The notes beneath the pieces are model-generated. The model did no database searches. It saw only the letters and a program-made list of their open reading frames with translations, and had not been told where the DNA came from. A program made the position numbers and the translations under genes. 64,000 nt of DNA from Aquilaria yunnanensis (taxonomy: Eukaryota > Streptophyta > Magnoliopsida > Malvales > Thymelaeaceae), in NCBI GenBank assembly GCA_039654915.1, contig CM077597.1, positions 76,262,001 through 76,326,000 of the forward strand, in the 5' to 3' direction. Within the stretch, counting starts at the first letter, position 1, and each line of letters begins with the position of its first letter. Below, piece after piece: positions 1 through 12,054 of this stretch.

Positions 1-162
1 GTTGAGGCAGACCAGCCTGGAAACCAACTGGATGATTACATTTCAAGATTGAATGCTATCTTATCCCAGAAGGCTGCCGGTATCCTGCACTTACAAACTC
101 AGTTAGCTCATTTCCAGAAGCGCTTAAAGGAGCATAACGTATTGGCATCTTCTGGCTACTGA
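1..162 (+). pseudogene. Kinesin-13 C-terminal exon, block 1 copy (cut by window edge)
   Basis: Reads in frame to a TGA at 160-162 and encodes the conserved kinesin-13 tail, a Glu/Asp/Gln-rich coiled-coil stretch with LVEADQPGNQLDDYIS-like wording. It matches the copy at 36111-36285 almost base for base. Kinesin-13 proteins are internal-motor kinesins that act on microtubule ends; this exon holds none of the motor. The window begins inside the exon, so whether block 1 carries an intact gene upstream cannot be seen. The second copy is clearly degraded, so this one may be a pseudogene too. It is arranged tail to tail with the NHL gene at 727-1386. Confidence 0.75.
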
Positions 163-726
163 AAACGGCAGAAAGCATTGCATCTTCTGGGTGGTGTGAA
201 CTCGCAGAAAATCATCGAAAACTCAAAACAGATCAGTTCAACTTCGTTTTATTTATGCCGAATGGTTGTTGTCTCAAAGGTGCAAAGTCAGTCAGCAGGT
301 TCAGGTGGCCGGTGTGTTGCAGGATGGTGAGTTATAGCTAGTTGTTTGTTGGATCTAGGTCATCATAATTTATTATGCCCTTCTGTTCCTTTGACGAACA
401 TTGGGTTGATAAGCTATTTCGGCGCCCTGAACAGATCTTGTAACTTTAATTCTTTATTCCACTACAAATCAAATTGAACTGTTTCAGTGATTGTTCTATT
501 TTGGTATAGGGTTTTTAAGAAGATATATTTCTAAATGCAAATTAAAAGGAACTTATTTAAGCGATTTAAAAGACAAATTAAGAAGTTAATTAATTGATAA
601 CACTGTATTACACGTAAACGGGAAGCTGATCGGATACTAATTATTACTTCTATCTATCTATCTATGTATGCTTGTCTTGTACGTACAAGTCGAATCATTC
701 AAGTGAGTTGCTCGACCGGTAATCAA
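163..726. other. Intergenic spacer between kinesin tail and NHL gene
   Basis: No coding region is recognised. It holds the 3' flanks of two convergent genes and a short (TCTA)n run near 650-663. It is repeated nearly identically at 36286-36851, so it lies inside the segmental duplication. Confidence 0.7.
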
Positions 727-1386
727 TCATGGGATACAATCGGTTGGGTGGTCGATCATTCCGCCTGTGGCGGCAATGATAGTGATTTCAGCGCACCCTA
801 ACCGGCGGGCTGCTTGTGTTCTGGTCCAGGAGCCGCCCGGGAGCTTTCCGTCATAGTCACCTTGCACCTCCAGGCGGAAGCGCCAGATATGAGCGGCGAG
901 CAGGTCAGCCAAATCACAACTGTCTTGTTGGGGCAAGTCCACTGGCTTGAGAGCGGAGTTGATCAGAGTAGAGGCACGGGTCCCTTGGCGGAAGGCGGGC
1001 AATGTTGCCGCAGCAAGACGGATGGGGTCGGTGCAAGCAATGTCGAACCAGGTGAGGGAGGCGACAAGGTGGTTGTAGGCGAGAGGCGTGTGAGAGCTAG
1101 GGTTTGAGAAGCGCAAGGTCACGTCCCAGGTAATGTTGTAGGGTCTAACTCCGGCACCGGCGCTGTCGTTGTACTGGGAGAACGAGCGCAGGTCGACGGC
1201 GGGTGTGACCGGGAAAAGCAACGGGTAGAACAAGAGCATGAACGCCGACAATAAAACGCAGAACAGGAGACAAACTGTTACAAAATCCAACACCCGTCGC
1301 CACCACAACTTCTTGGCTTCTCCATAATCATCTTCTTGTTTCAGCGACTTGGGCTTCCCTCCGATATCGTAAGATGCTTCTGCCAT
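727..1386 (-). CDS. NDR1/HIN1-like (LEA_2 family) membrane protein, 219 aa
   Basis: An intact single-exon gene. The N-terminal ~30 residues are charged and cytosolic in style, followed by one strong hydrophobic segment at about residues 31-60. The rest resembles a LEA_2 fold, with an FSNPSS stretch near residue 93 in the place of the family's usual NPN-type motif. NHL proteins are plasma-membrane-anchored plant proteins often linked to defence and stress signalling; a specific role cannot be read here. The length (219 aa) is typical. The start at 1386 is followed directly by MAEASYD and is preserved in the paralog at 41833. A transposon end lies only about 298 bp upstream (1684), so the promoter is short or transposon-derived. 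The gene differs from its paralog by a few substitutions and is the only intact NHL copy in the window. Confidence 0.85.
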   Translation of the reverse strand: MAEASYDIGGKPKSLKQEDDYGEAKKLWWRRVLDFVTVCLLFCVLLSAFMLLFYPLLFPVTPAVDLRSFSQYNDSAGAGVRPYNITWDVTLRFSNPSSHTPLAYNHLVASLTWFDIACTDPIRLAAATLPAFRQGTRASTLINSALKPVDLPQQDSCDLADLLAAHIWRFRLEVQGDYDGKLPGGSWTRTQAARRLGCAEITIIAATGGMIDHPTDCIP

Positions 1387-1966
1387 AACTCGATCTCAAT
1401 CTTCCCCTACACAATAGAAGAGCTTTACTTGTTCTTAATTTTCTTGTGGTATTGAGGTAGCTCTGCGTCATAATTTATAGGACTAGGAATATGGAGGCCT
1501 ATTAGTATTAGTACTTTAACTTCTCTTGGGATTTGGATTTCTACTGGCATCAGACACCTAGTTGACTTCGGCAACCTTAATATATTAGCTTCTTCGACTT
1601 GGATTTGAATTTGGCTTTGGATATGGATTCCATTCCATTCCATCTGTAAGTAATACGAATTAGTTCCATCTTCTAGGTAATTACACTAAAAGGACAACAA
1701 TTGTCGCTAAATCAAGCGAAAACAAGAGTTGACCAGTCAATGGCAAAGGCTGGACGATTTTCCAATGTTTTGCTTTTCTATGATTAAAAATCATCGCAAT
1801 TTTTGCCATAATTAATTTTTGACATTTTAAATCATCTCAAATATTTGGGCGGCCTTTTTTTGAGGCAAAATTTGTAACAACTTTGCTACGGAAGTAATCG
1901 TGCAGACTAATGTAGTAAAATTATAGGAAAAATTGTTACGATTTTGCCATGATTATAAACAAAATA

Positions 1967-2204
1967 CTTCATTTGTTTCGTATTAATTGACCCATTTATC
2001 TTTTTTTACTAAAGTTTGACATGAAAATCTTTATATTAATACGTATAAAAAAAATTCTTAATATTGATATTTAGAAACTATAATATTTAAAATTTCATTT
2101 TCACATAAAATATTCACATTTTTATAATAAAGTTTGAAATAAATAAAATCATAAATTAATTTATGTGAATAGTAAAAAGGTCAATTTTTATGAAATAGAG
2201 GGAG
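1967..2204. mobile_element. Stowaway-type MITE, 238 bp
   Basis: Flanked by TA dinucleotides at 1965-1966 and 2205-2206. Its right end, read inward, begins CTCCCTCTATTTCATA and its left end CTTCATTTGTTTCGTA. The first 26 bases match at 19 positions and converge on AATTGACC. The block 2 paralog near 42412-42425 and the A/B junction near 5770-5783 have the same flanking sequence with a single TA and no insert, so they are natural empty sites. AT-rich and non-coding. Confidence 0.88.
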
Positions 2205-2282
2205 TAATATTCACATGATCAACAATTTTTCCATCATTCCATTGTTTTTTTTTATAGAAAACTAAAAAAAATGATTCTTCAA

Positions 2283-2585
2283 AGACACCATAACCCCAAA
2301 TCCCTAAACCCATCTACCCTAAATTGTAAACCCTAACCTCTAGACCATAAGCACTAATTAAACCTTAAAAGTCTAAACCCTAATTTCTAAACCCAAAACC
2401 CAAAACCTCTTAACCTAAGCCCTAAACCCCTCAACCCTAGCCCAAATCTAAAATACTAAACACTAAACTCTAAACCCTAAACTATAAATCATAAATAATA
2501 AATAGTAAACACCAAACCTTAAACCCCTTAACCCTAACCCAAACCCTACCACAACCCTAACCCTAATCCTAAAACTTAAATATTT
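2283..2585. repeat. Degenerate telomere-like CCCTAAA tract (unit A)
   Basis: Dense imperfect repeats of CCCTAAA/AACCCTAA with many one- and two-base variants. The irregularity and internal position argue for an old interstitial tract that travels with the unit, not a chromosome end. Confidence 0.8.
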
Positions 2586-4227
2586 GTGTAACATTCAATT
2601 CTAATTGTAACTCAAAGTCACGATCCTCACTACTCGAGCCTTAACAAAAATTGGCCTTCAATAATGATGGGGTTAAGGACTTACACCAATTTCATTTTAA
2701 CTTAAGTCAATTGATTCCAAAATGACTTATTTTAATTCTTACATTTTTTTTACCCGAAACTAATTTTAATTAAAATCCAATATTATGTAACTACAATAAT
2801 CTATTGAAAATATAATTTTTGTAATCTTACTAAATTTTTATGAATTTTTCTAATTTAAAACATTAAAAAAAATATTCATAAAAATTTAACAATATCATGA
2901 AAATTTACTTTCAAATGAATTATTGCATCTACATAATATTGACTTTCAAATGAAATTGGTTTTAGGAAAAAAAATATAAACGTAAAAATAAGTCAGTTGA
3001 CTTAAGTTAAAACGAGTTGGTTCTAATTAAACTAATTGTATATGCTTAACAGGGGTTAGAAACTTCTATATATACATTTTAGTTAGTAATTAAACATATT
3101 TACTAAGTTTCCATTTAAGAGGTTTTTATATTTAGAAAGTAAGAATATCTTTTTAGGTTTTCATAGTTAGTAAGTTTAGTGATCTTGATAGAAATTTGTT
3201 AAAATTGTGGCATTAGTCCCTAAGCTGTTTATATTTACGCAGTTAGGTACCATAATTTTGAAAATTTCAATTTTATTCATTGATAATAATGACTTTAACG
3301 GACCTTAAACATTTTAATAGTTTGCAATTTCACACAAAATTTTTAATATTTTGCAATTAAGTCACTAATAATTCAGTAGTTGCAGATCATGGGAAAATCC
3401 TAGGATAGCATGACATCAACGGAAAATTGTGAGAAAAGCAATAAGAAATCAAGGAAAAAATTTAGGAAAAATTAAAAGAAAGAGGGAAGGGTATTTGGGC
3501 AAGATGCAAAAAAATTAGAGTGAAATTTTATAAAAAATTAAAGGAGAGGAGAGAGGTATTTGGGCCGGACTTCTGCCACGATTTTAATCATCGCAATTGG
3601 TGACGCAAAATTGAAGGATAAACAAGCACCATGTGTCGAATTTGTCACAACACTTTGGTGACTGTTATAATTGTCACCCTAGTTCAAATATTTTGCCTCG
3701 ATTGCCATTGAGAATCAATCCAAAATCATCATAATGATGCGATGATTAGAATTGTCTCAATCATTAAGATGAACCAGAAGTTTGCCATCTCCCCCTATCA
3801 TTTTTTATTTGCAAACACTCCCCCCCTTTTCATATACTTTCTCTACTGCCCTCTTTTTTTCATGTAGAAATGTCGGTCATTGACTGACTCTCTCCATATT
3901 CTCTCTTCCATCATTCTTCTCCTTTTTTCCTCTCATCTAGATGCATTCTAGGCGAGGTTGCATTTGTCAATCCTCTTCAATAATCATGATTCAGAGCTTT
4001 GTAGAGGTAAGGAATCAATTTCCTTCACTTAATTTCATTTATACAAAAAATTAGGCAATATTAGCAATGTTATTAGGTGATTGTGGGTGATATAGTGAAA
4101 GTATGTTGATTGTATGTGATATAGTGATTATGGGTGATTGTATGTTGATATAGTGATTATGGGTGATATAGTGTTTATTAGGTCATACTGTATGTGTATA
4201 TATTGATGTTGATAGTGTTTAGGTTGG

Positions 4228-4740
4228 AATAATAAAGTTTAAGGACTTAATCGATAAAAGTGCCAAAGTTTTGGATAAAATTGTAAGAAATTAAAGTTTA
4301 CGTAATTAATTGATAAATGTACCAAAAATATGTATAAAATTGTAAGAATTTAAAGTTTAGATACTTAATTGATGAAATTACCAAAATTATGTTAAAGTTG
4401 AGAGACTTAATTGAAAAAAGTACCAAAAATTATGGATAGAATTTTAAGTAATCAAAGTTTGAAGACTTAATTGGAAAAATTACCAAAATTATGGATAAAA
4501 TTTTACATAATTAAATTTTACGGCCTCAATTGACAAAAGTACCAAAATTGTAGATAAAGTTTTAAAAAATTAACATTTAGGGTCTTAATTGAAAAAAATT
4601 CCAAATTTATGGATAAAATTATAAGGAATTAAAGTTAGGGGACTTAATTGACAAAATTACCAAAATTATGGATAAAATTGTAAGGAATTAAATTACAAGG
4701 ACTCAATTGAAAAAAGTACTAAAAAATAACTGCTTAAAGT
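4228..4740. repeat. ~59-bp minisatellite, unit A
   Basis: Imperfect tandem repeats built on AAAGTTTAGGGACTTAATTG followed by ACAAAAGTACCAAAATTATG and GATAAAATTGTAAGGAATT. The period is about 59 bp with frequent substitutions and small indels. Copies also lie in B, B' and A'. Confidence 0.85.
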
Positions 4741-4747
4741 TTAAGGA

Positions 4748-4946
4748 CCTGTCTTAGCCACTCTAGCAAAGTGATAAAGGGATACCAAGGGAAGTGGGAT
4801 GTTAGGAGTTTGACTCCTGCCCCCTCAGTTCCCGTATAATGCCGTTCAAAATTGGTTCGGGTGCCTTCAAGGTCCCGAAAGGGCAGAGATTTCCCTTTGC
4901 CTCCCTTACCTTAATATACTTGTAATGATACTTTCATATAAAAAAA
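4748..4946 (+). mobile_element. tRNA-derived SINE in unit A
   Basis: About 199 bp flanked by the direct repeat AAAGTTTAAGGA (4736-4747 and 4947-4958). An A-box-like TAGCAAAGTG lies about 25 bp in, and a B-box-like GTTTGACTCC about 40 bp further on. The 3' end is an A-rich tail. Unit B (around 9075-9090) has the same target sequence uninterrupted, so B is an empty site. A second copy sits in A' at 48432-48637. No open frame, as expected for a SINE. Confidence 0.8.
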
Positions 4947-5869
4947 AAAGTTTAAGGAGTTTATTTATAAAAAAAAACTAATTAAATTCATCGCATAAAG
5001 TTACAAAATTAAAATGACGTGAGGACATGGGTACTGTGGGATGGGCAAGGGGGACACTTGACCCTAGTTAAGATCTATGTCATGCTCAGCCCATTGATCG
5101 TCAGGGACGTGGTCGACTGGTCGGACATCTGATGTGTTGGCCACTATGATCACACCATTAGCCCCTACTCTACGGCCTACCACCCCAGCATGGCCAATAT
5201 CGCCCCACACTACGGGTGGTCGGCATTGGCACCACAGATGCTCCCATACACATAGGGCGACTACCATCTGTCATTGGACTTGATGGACGAGGTCCCACCT
5301 AGAACTACAATTTCTTCATTTTTTTGGTATTTGGAATTAACTAATTTCAAGGTTTATGTGTTTAGGAGTAAAGGAAAGGGAGGGGTATCTCGAACTCAGG
5401 TTTAAGCTATGGAAGGGCAAAACCTTATCTATTCTACTAAGGGCTCAGAGACAACTGTTACAGTTTTGCTAAACATCCATTCAAAATTTTGAAAGATTGT
5501 ATGTTCTTTATTGATCTTAAGGTGGATACCTTACCATATTGCCAATAGTTAATCACGTGTGGCACTTTACATTGATTTGTTAAATGAGGTGGCTTATGCT
5601 AATGGACATAATTGCACAAAAAGCATTTAAGAAAAAGTTCTCACAAAGAAAAAAATTAGGGGTGCTTGACTTTCAATTAAAGAACAAATTTGAAGATCAT
5701 ACTGACATGATTACCAGCTTGGGGTGAAAAGAGAAACTCAAAAAAAAGTTTGGGGAGAGACACGAATATAAACAAAATAATATTCACATGATCAACGATT
5801 TTTCTGTCATTCCATTATTTTTTTACTTTGAAAAAACTCCAACAAAATGATTCTTCAAAGACAACCTAA

Positions 5870-6240
5870 CCCTATATTTTTACACCATAAATCCCTAAAC
5901 CCTGATACCCTAAACCCTAATCCCTAAAACCCTAAACCTTAAAACCTTAACCCTAAATCCTAAATCCCAGTCCTCTAACCCAAATCTCTAGACTTTTAAC
6001 ACTAAACCTTAGTCCCTACACGCTAAATCCTAGGCCCCACAATCCTAACCCTAACCCTAAATCCTAAACTCTAAACACTAAACACTAAACCTTAAACCCC
6101 GTAACCCAAACCTGAATCCTTAAATACTAAACACTAAACCCTAAACCATAAAGACTAAATCCTAAAAACTAAACCTTAATTAAGCCTTAACCCTAACCCT
6201 AAACCCCTAAACCCTAACCCTAATTCTAAACCCTAAACTT
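5870..6240. repeat. Degenerate telomere-like CCCTAAA tract (unit B)
   Basis: Imperfect CCCTAAA-type repeats, homologous to the tract at 42500-42865. Confidence 0.8.
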
Positions 6241-7417
6241 TTGTGTAACTACCAATTTGAATTATGACTCAAAGTCATGATTTTCACCACCCGAGCCTTA
6301 ATGAAAAGCGGCCTTCAATAATAGTGGGGTCGGGGACTTAAATGAACTAATTGTATTTGCTTAACAGGGGCCAGGAACTTCTATATATATGTTTTAGTTA
6401 GTAATTAAACATATTTAGTAAGTTTCCATTTTAGTGGCTTCTATATTTTGAAATTAAAATATCTTTGAGATTTTCATATTCAGTAAGCTTAATGATCTTG
6501 GTAGGAATTTGTTAAATTTATTGCATTAGTCCCTAAACTGTTTATATTTGTGCAATTAGGTACCATAATTTTTAAAAATTCAATTCAGTTCAATCACTGA
6601 TATTGTAGCAATTATAGATCATGGAAAAATATTATGAACGCATTAAATTGAGGGAAAAATGTAGGAAAGCAATAATAAATAGAGCAAAATCATAAAAAAA
6701 GTCAAAGAAAAGGATAAGGGTATTTAGGCGAGATGCAAAAAATTTTGGGCAAAATGTGGGCGGGTCTTCTGCAATGATTTCAATCATTGCAATCAGCAAA
6801 GCAAAAATCAATGGATAAGTCAACACCATGTGTAAAAACTGTAACAACCCTTTGGCCATGATTAAAATCGTTGCACTAGTTTAATGATTTTGCCTAAATT
6901 GTCATAAAGAATCGATGCAAAATCATGAAAATGGTGTGACATTTAAAATCATCATAATCTTTGAGATAAACCAGAAGTCCGCCCTCTTCTCCTCTCATTT
7001 TTAATTTGCAAACGCTTCTCATCTCCTCATGTCCTCTCCACCGTTCTCTCCTATTTGCGCAGTAGCACAGGCTGTCGACTAACTTTCCCATATCTTTTCC
7101 AGCACTTTTTCTTTATGTCGTTCTCCTCTCTTCTAAATGCATTCTTGGCGAGGTCAATCCTCTTCAGGAATCATGATTTAGAGCTTTGTAGAGGTAAGGA
7201 ATTAATTTCCTTCCCTTAATTTTGTTTATACAGAAAATTGGGCAATATTAGTGACATTGTTAGGTGATTGTGGGTGATATAGTGAAAGTATGTTGATTGT
7301 TTGTGATATAGTAATTATGGGTGATTGCATGTTGATATAGTGATTATGAGTGATATATTGGTTATTAGATCATAGTGTATGTGTATATATGGATGTTGAT
7401 AGTGTTTAGGATAGAAT

Positions 7418-8255
7418 GCATAAAGTTTAGGGACTCAATCAGCAAAAGTTTGAAAATTAGAGATAAATATGTAAGGAATTAAAGTTTAGGGAGCTAATTG
7501 AACAAAGAGCCAAAAATATGGAAAAATTTGTAGGTACTTACAGTTTAGGGGCTTAATTGAAAAAAGTACCAAAATTATGGATAAAATTGTAAGAAATTAA
7601 AGCTTAGGGACTTAATTGACAAAATTACCAAAATTTTGAATAAAATTGTAAATGGTTAAAGTTTAGGGACTTACTTGATAAAAGCACCAAAATCATGGAT
7701 AAAATTTGAAGTAATCAAAGTTTGATGACTTAATTGACAAAAGAACCAAAATTATGGATAGAATCTTAAGTAATTAAAGTTTGAGGACTTAATTGACCAA
7801 AATGCCAAATTGTGGATAAAATTGTAAAGAATTAACGTTTTGAGACTTAATTGACAAAGTTCAAAAATTATGGATAAAATTGTAATGAATCAAAGTTTAG
7901 GGACTCAATTCAAAAGAGTGCCAAAATTATGGATGAAATTTTAAGGAATTAAAGTTTAGGGACTTAATCCACAAAAGTACCAAAATTATGGATAAAATCA
8001 AAAGGAATGAAAGTTTAGGGACTTGATTAACAAAAGTACTTAAATCATGGGATAGAGTTGTAAGTAGTTAAAGTTTAAGGACTTAATTGATAAAAGTACC
8101 AAAATTATGGATAAAATTTTAATCAATTCAAATTTGAGGATTTAATTGAGAAAAGTTCCAAAATCATGGATAAAATTTTAGGTAATTAAAATTTTCAGAC
8201 TTTAATTGACAAAAGTACAAAAATTATGGATAAAATTGCAAGGAATTATTTTGTC
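7418..8255. repeat. ~59-bp minisatellite, unit B
   Basis: About 14 imperfect copies of the same ~59-bp repeat as in unit A, e.g. TTTAGGGACTTAATTGACAA and ACCAAAATTATGGATAAAAT. Individual repeats align one to one with B' at 44110-44950. Confidence 0.85.
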
Positions 8256-9471
8256 TATTCATTTGGCTTTTACTCATGCATGTTAACACGTTTAAAAAAA
8301 TTGGGTTTGGACATGTTTGAGCAACACATGAAAGCACCCTCAAACTTCATCAAATTTACTGGCCTACCATGTCAAAATGGTTTCAAATTCAAGGCTATTC
8401 AGTAAAGCCGCCCTCTCCTGCCACCCGATCCCACCACCAAAGAGCCATATGTTGTCATCCGAACGCCAATTCCCGCACCAGCCTTGGTTTCCTCCATCTT
8501 GGCGTTTTCTAGTAACTGGGGTCTTCTGCATCTTGGCATTCTTCGACAGCCTAAACCTTCATGCGAATTTCCCGGAGGCTCGTACCACCTGGGGCCATAT
8601 CTCAATTTTGTCCTCCACCTCGATCTCTCTTTTGTTGCTGATCCAAAGCATCCGCTGTTGTGAACACGTGGGCCTTCGGCATCTCCTTCCACTTGATACG
8701 GGCATTGGCAAAGGATGATTGCAAAATCTTCTAATTGCTGGAACTAAGTTCGATCCCCGACCCTAGTGAGATCTGTGGCTAAATATGCCTCCGTTGAGTT
8801 CCATCTCTCCCTGGCAACAACTCTAGCGCCGGGTATGTCGAATTGGTTTGACTGTTCAAATCTAGCTTCACGAAGAATTGTCCTATCAATGTGGCAGGGA
8901 TGTAATTTCGACCAAAATCTGGCCGATTGTCTTAATTAAATCGACCTGGCTGAACATGAACCACATGTAACTTGACCCAAAAAGACAAAATATGTTAATT
9001 GATTTGAGTTAATTCCAAATGAATTAGGCCTATACTTTAAGGACTTAATTGAGAAAAGTACCAAAAAGCAACTACTTAAAGTTTAAGGACTTAATTTTTT
9101 AAAAAATGAATTAAATTTGTTATATAAATTTATAAATTACAATGATGCGAGGATGTGGGTAATCTGGGATGGGTAAAAGGGAAACTTGACCTTAGTCAAG
9201 ATCATGTCCTGTTTGGCCTATGGTTGCCAGTGTAGTGGCTAGATATCTGATGTGGAGACCGTTATGATTACACTGCTAGCCCCTAATTAAAACTTGCCAC
9301 CCTAACAAGCCACTTGATTCCCCAGGGCTAGGGGTTGAAATTTGCATTGCAAATGCTCTTAGACACGCAGGGTGACTACCATCCATAATTGGAATTCATG
9401 GATGGGGTCCCACAATACAAACCTCTAACTGGGTTACAGTCAATAGTTAATTAATATGACATCGGGCATTG

Positions 9472-12054
9472 TGTGATGACTCTTTTAGTCAATGATGGAT
9501 TTTGACCAGGTAAGTATGTTTATTTATGTATTTTCACTTACACACCTCAAGTTAGTACCTTGTTAAGCAAGAAAGACAAGCTAGGTAAAGTGAAGATGAG
9601 TTCCTAAGTGTGATTTGACACCTAAGAGTCAAAAGGAAAAAATAGTAATTTTGACCCAAATGAGTGGCATGACTATAATTTTGATGAAATTAGGGTCATG
9701 TATGGAATTTTGACTAGTTAAGTCAAAACCATAAGTTATTCTAGTTATTAGAACCATCTTTTGAAGGAAAAGTTGCATTAAGTGCTCAAATGAGCTATTT
9801 ATGCCTTAAGTGGCTTAAGTGTCCAAGAGGCTAAGTGTAAAAGGCCTTTGGGCATTCTTTAGGACCAAGGAAGGATGGTTTTGGGTGAGTATTTTGTGAC
9901 TAAAGTGAAACAAATGAGAACTTGAAGGTTAAGGGACAAGAAAACAAAAATTAAGCTTAATGCAGTTGGTACGATATTTCTACCCTTTCGTTTGCTTCCA
10001 TTTCCATTCTTTTGCTTTCCATTTTCGTAGCTCCCTTTCCCCACCATAGATCCTGCTTCAAAGCTTCCCAATTCCTCAAATTTACATCAAATTTGGAGGC
10101 CCCAAGATGATTTCAAGAAGCCTTAAGCTCATTTTTTGTGTTCTGGCTTCAATCTAGGTCTTTGATGCTTGTTTTGGGCTTGAAACCTAAGGTAAGCTTC
10201 TTGGTTTAGTTTGAACTGGTTCTAAGTTGTTTGAGTAGCTAGAAATGGTATTTATTTGAGATTCTTGGTGCCATATCACATTGGTTTTAGGTTTGGAACT
10301 CAAGAGAGCTAAGTTGAGCTCAAGTTGTGCTTGTGCTTTATTGTTGCTTTGTGGCTGAATTTGAGGTAAAGATTCAAGTTAATTTAGCTCAAATAATGCA
10401 TATAAATGTAGTATTACATGTGGGAATGAAGTAGAAATAAGACCCATGTGATTTGGCTTTGGGGATAAGAATGTTGGGCAAGTTTTGTGTAAGTTCGCAT
10501 CCAGTCGTGCAATGCTGGAAGAGCATTGGCGACACAGGTTGGTGACGCAAGTTGGTGATGCAACACCAGTGATCTTCTAGGCAGCCCAAGCATTGATATC
10601 GTTGGTGACTTGTCATGGAAGGTGTTGCCAAGGCACAAGTCTTTCAAGCTCGAGGCATCCTAAGAATGTCCCAATCTTTTGGTTATCATCCTTAGGTTAT
10701 TCTAAGATGTCTGTAGCCTCGATTAGGTCCAAGACTCATTCCTAAGTTGAGAATTAGGCATTATTTAAGTGGTAGCTAAGTGGTGTGGTTAGGGTCGATC
10801 TAATTAGAGTGGCAAGGGGGTATAAGTGCTCAAGTTGTCAATGGGGCATTAGAAGGATTAATTGGGCTTTCGGAGTCTTCATTGGCCCGAGGGTTAGGTC
10901 TTAGATCATTAGGAAAATGAGGAAAAAACCTAAGGAAATCCCAACCAAACCATTTGGTTTGGTAAGTAAGCCACTAAAAAGCTCTAAGCTAAGCTCTAAG
11001 AGTTTGGCAAGTCGGACCACATATGATGGCTACCTTGCACAATAAGTTAAGGGTAAGACGGGTAAGTTTTGAGAGGAGGTGATGACCTACTGTAGGACCC
11101 ATAAGTGAGACTTAAGGGAGGTAAAGGATTCGGGATAAGAGGGCCAATGTCTCAAGTACCTCTGTCATTTGAGCTCACGACAAGTATAAGACACCTAAGG
11201 TGTAAAAAATCCTAAGGATGTGTATGTTGCATATTATACATTCATGCATTGCATATCTTTTATATTATTGTCTTGTGTTGATTGTTGGTTGGTTGCTTGG
11301 TTGTTGGTGTGCCATATTGCATGCTTGCTTGTTATCTTCTTTGCAAGTACCCCAAGGGACCTTATTGAGTACATTAATGTACTAACTCCCTTAAGTTTGT
11401 TGTGCAGGTTCTAACATCAGGCCTAACTACTAGTGGGTTGTTGTGGGCTAAATTTCCTCTTTTTCTAGGTACTTATTCTTTAGAATCCTTGAGATTCTAA
11501 GTTTACTTATGATTTAAGTTTTCTACTAACTAAGTTTTTGCCTTTACAGTATAAAGGCTAAGTGGTGCACAAGGATAAGGAAGGACTCGCACTTGGAGCT
11601 TGATAGCTCAAAGGTGGGGCTCAAGTAGAGGATCTTAATTAAGGATTTGGTCTTGTATGTATGTAGTACCTTGTGTACTAAGATGTTGCCTCTATTAGGA
11701 TACATTATTGTGTAAAACCATTGAGTTACTTTTGGGTGCATGCTAGTGATGTTAAGTGTGCACAAACTATTACTTGAAATTGAAGTGACTAGTATTTCAT
11801 TGTCTTGGCATGGTTTAAGTATTTTTAAAATGTAACACTCGAGTGCCATTTTTGAAATAGTTTGCTTAATTGTTTGCATCGCTAGGACAAACGCATGCAT
11901 ATATTCTTGTAGGGTAGGCTAAGAAACTAGTTGCACATAAATTGTTTTAATTTACCTACAAGTAATAGTTATCCAATAGTAACTAAGTGGGATAATAGTC
12001 CCTAAGAGCCTACAAGTTATGTAATTCTGGGCATTGGGGCCCTGCTCCGTGACA
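9472..12054 (+). mobile_element. Solo LTR of a Gypsy element, 2583 bp
   Basis: Starts TGTGATGACTC and ends CCGTGACA, with flanking pentamers CATTG (9467-9471) and TATTG (12055-12059), which match at 4 of 5 positions. It is homologous along its length to 21016-22995, which is identified as an LTR because a Gypsy pol end and polypurine tract sit just in front of it. No internal retrotransposon sequence adjoins this copy, so it is a solo LTR left by recombination. It is about 600 bp longer than the other copy because the other lost the part matching roughly 10600-11190. Small open frames inside are incidental. Confidence 0.8.

Larger units (their letters stand above)
2207..5760. repeat. Tandem composite unit A
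   Basis: About 3.55 kb, made of an AT-rich head, a degenerate CCCTAAA-type tract (2283-2585), an AT-rich middle with ATGATTTTAATCATCG-type motifs, a ~59-bp minisatellite (4228-4740), a SINE (4748-4946) and a tail of low-complexity unique sequence. It is related to unit B at 5761 and closer to A' at 45961. The junction with B falls at GAGAGACACGAATATAAAC near 5755-5773. No gene is recognised; short open frames such as 5064-5267 lack family features. Confidence 0.7.
5761..9471. repeat. Tandem composite unit B
   Basis: Same plan as unit A without the SINE: telomere-like tract (5870-6240), AT-rich middle, longer minisatellite (7418-8255), and a more GC-rich stretch (8377-8720) shared with B' at 45060-45400. 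It is closed by the solo LTR beginning at 9472. The GC-rich stretch looks like a captured fragment but I do not recognise the source. Confidence 0.65.

Noticed and set aside
727..1386. Plus-strand open frame 814-1107 across the NHL gene
   Set aside because: Shadow frame of the NHL coding strand; its counterpart at 41282-41554 is a similar artefact starting in the LTR.
2283..2585. A true chromosome end
   Set aside because: The CCCTAAA-like repeats are strongly degenerate, internal, and repeated in four transposon units.
4752..4820. A functional tRNA gene
   Set aside because: A- and B-box words are present, but there is no cloverleaf-compatible arm set, and an A-rich tail and target duplications mark a SINE.
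7418..8255. CRISPR-like regular array
   Set aside because: The ~59-bp repeats are contiguous with no unique spacers and sit in plant nuclear DNA; it is a minisatellite.
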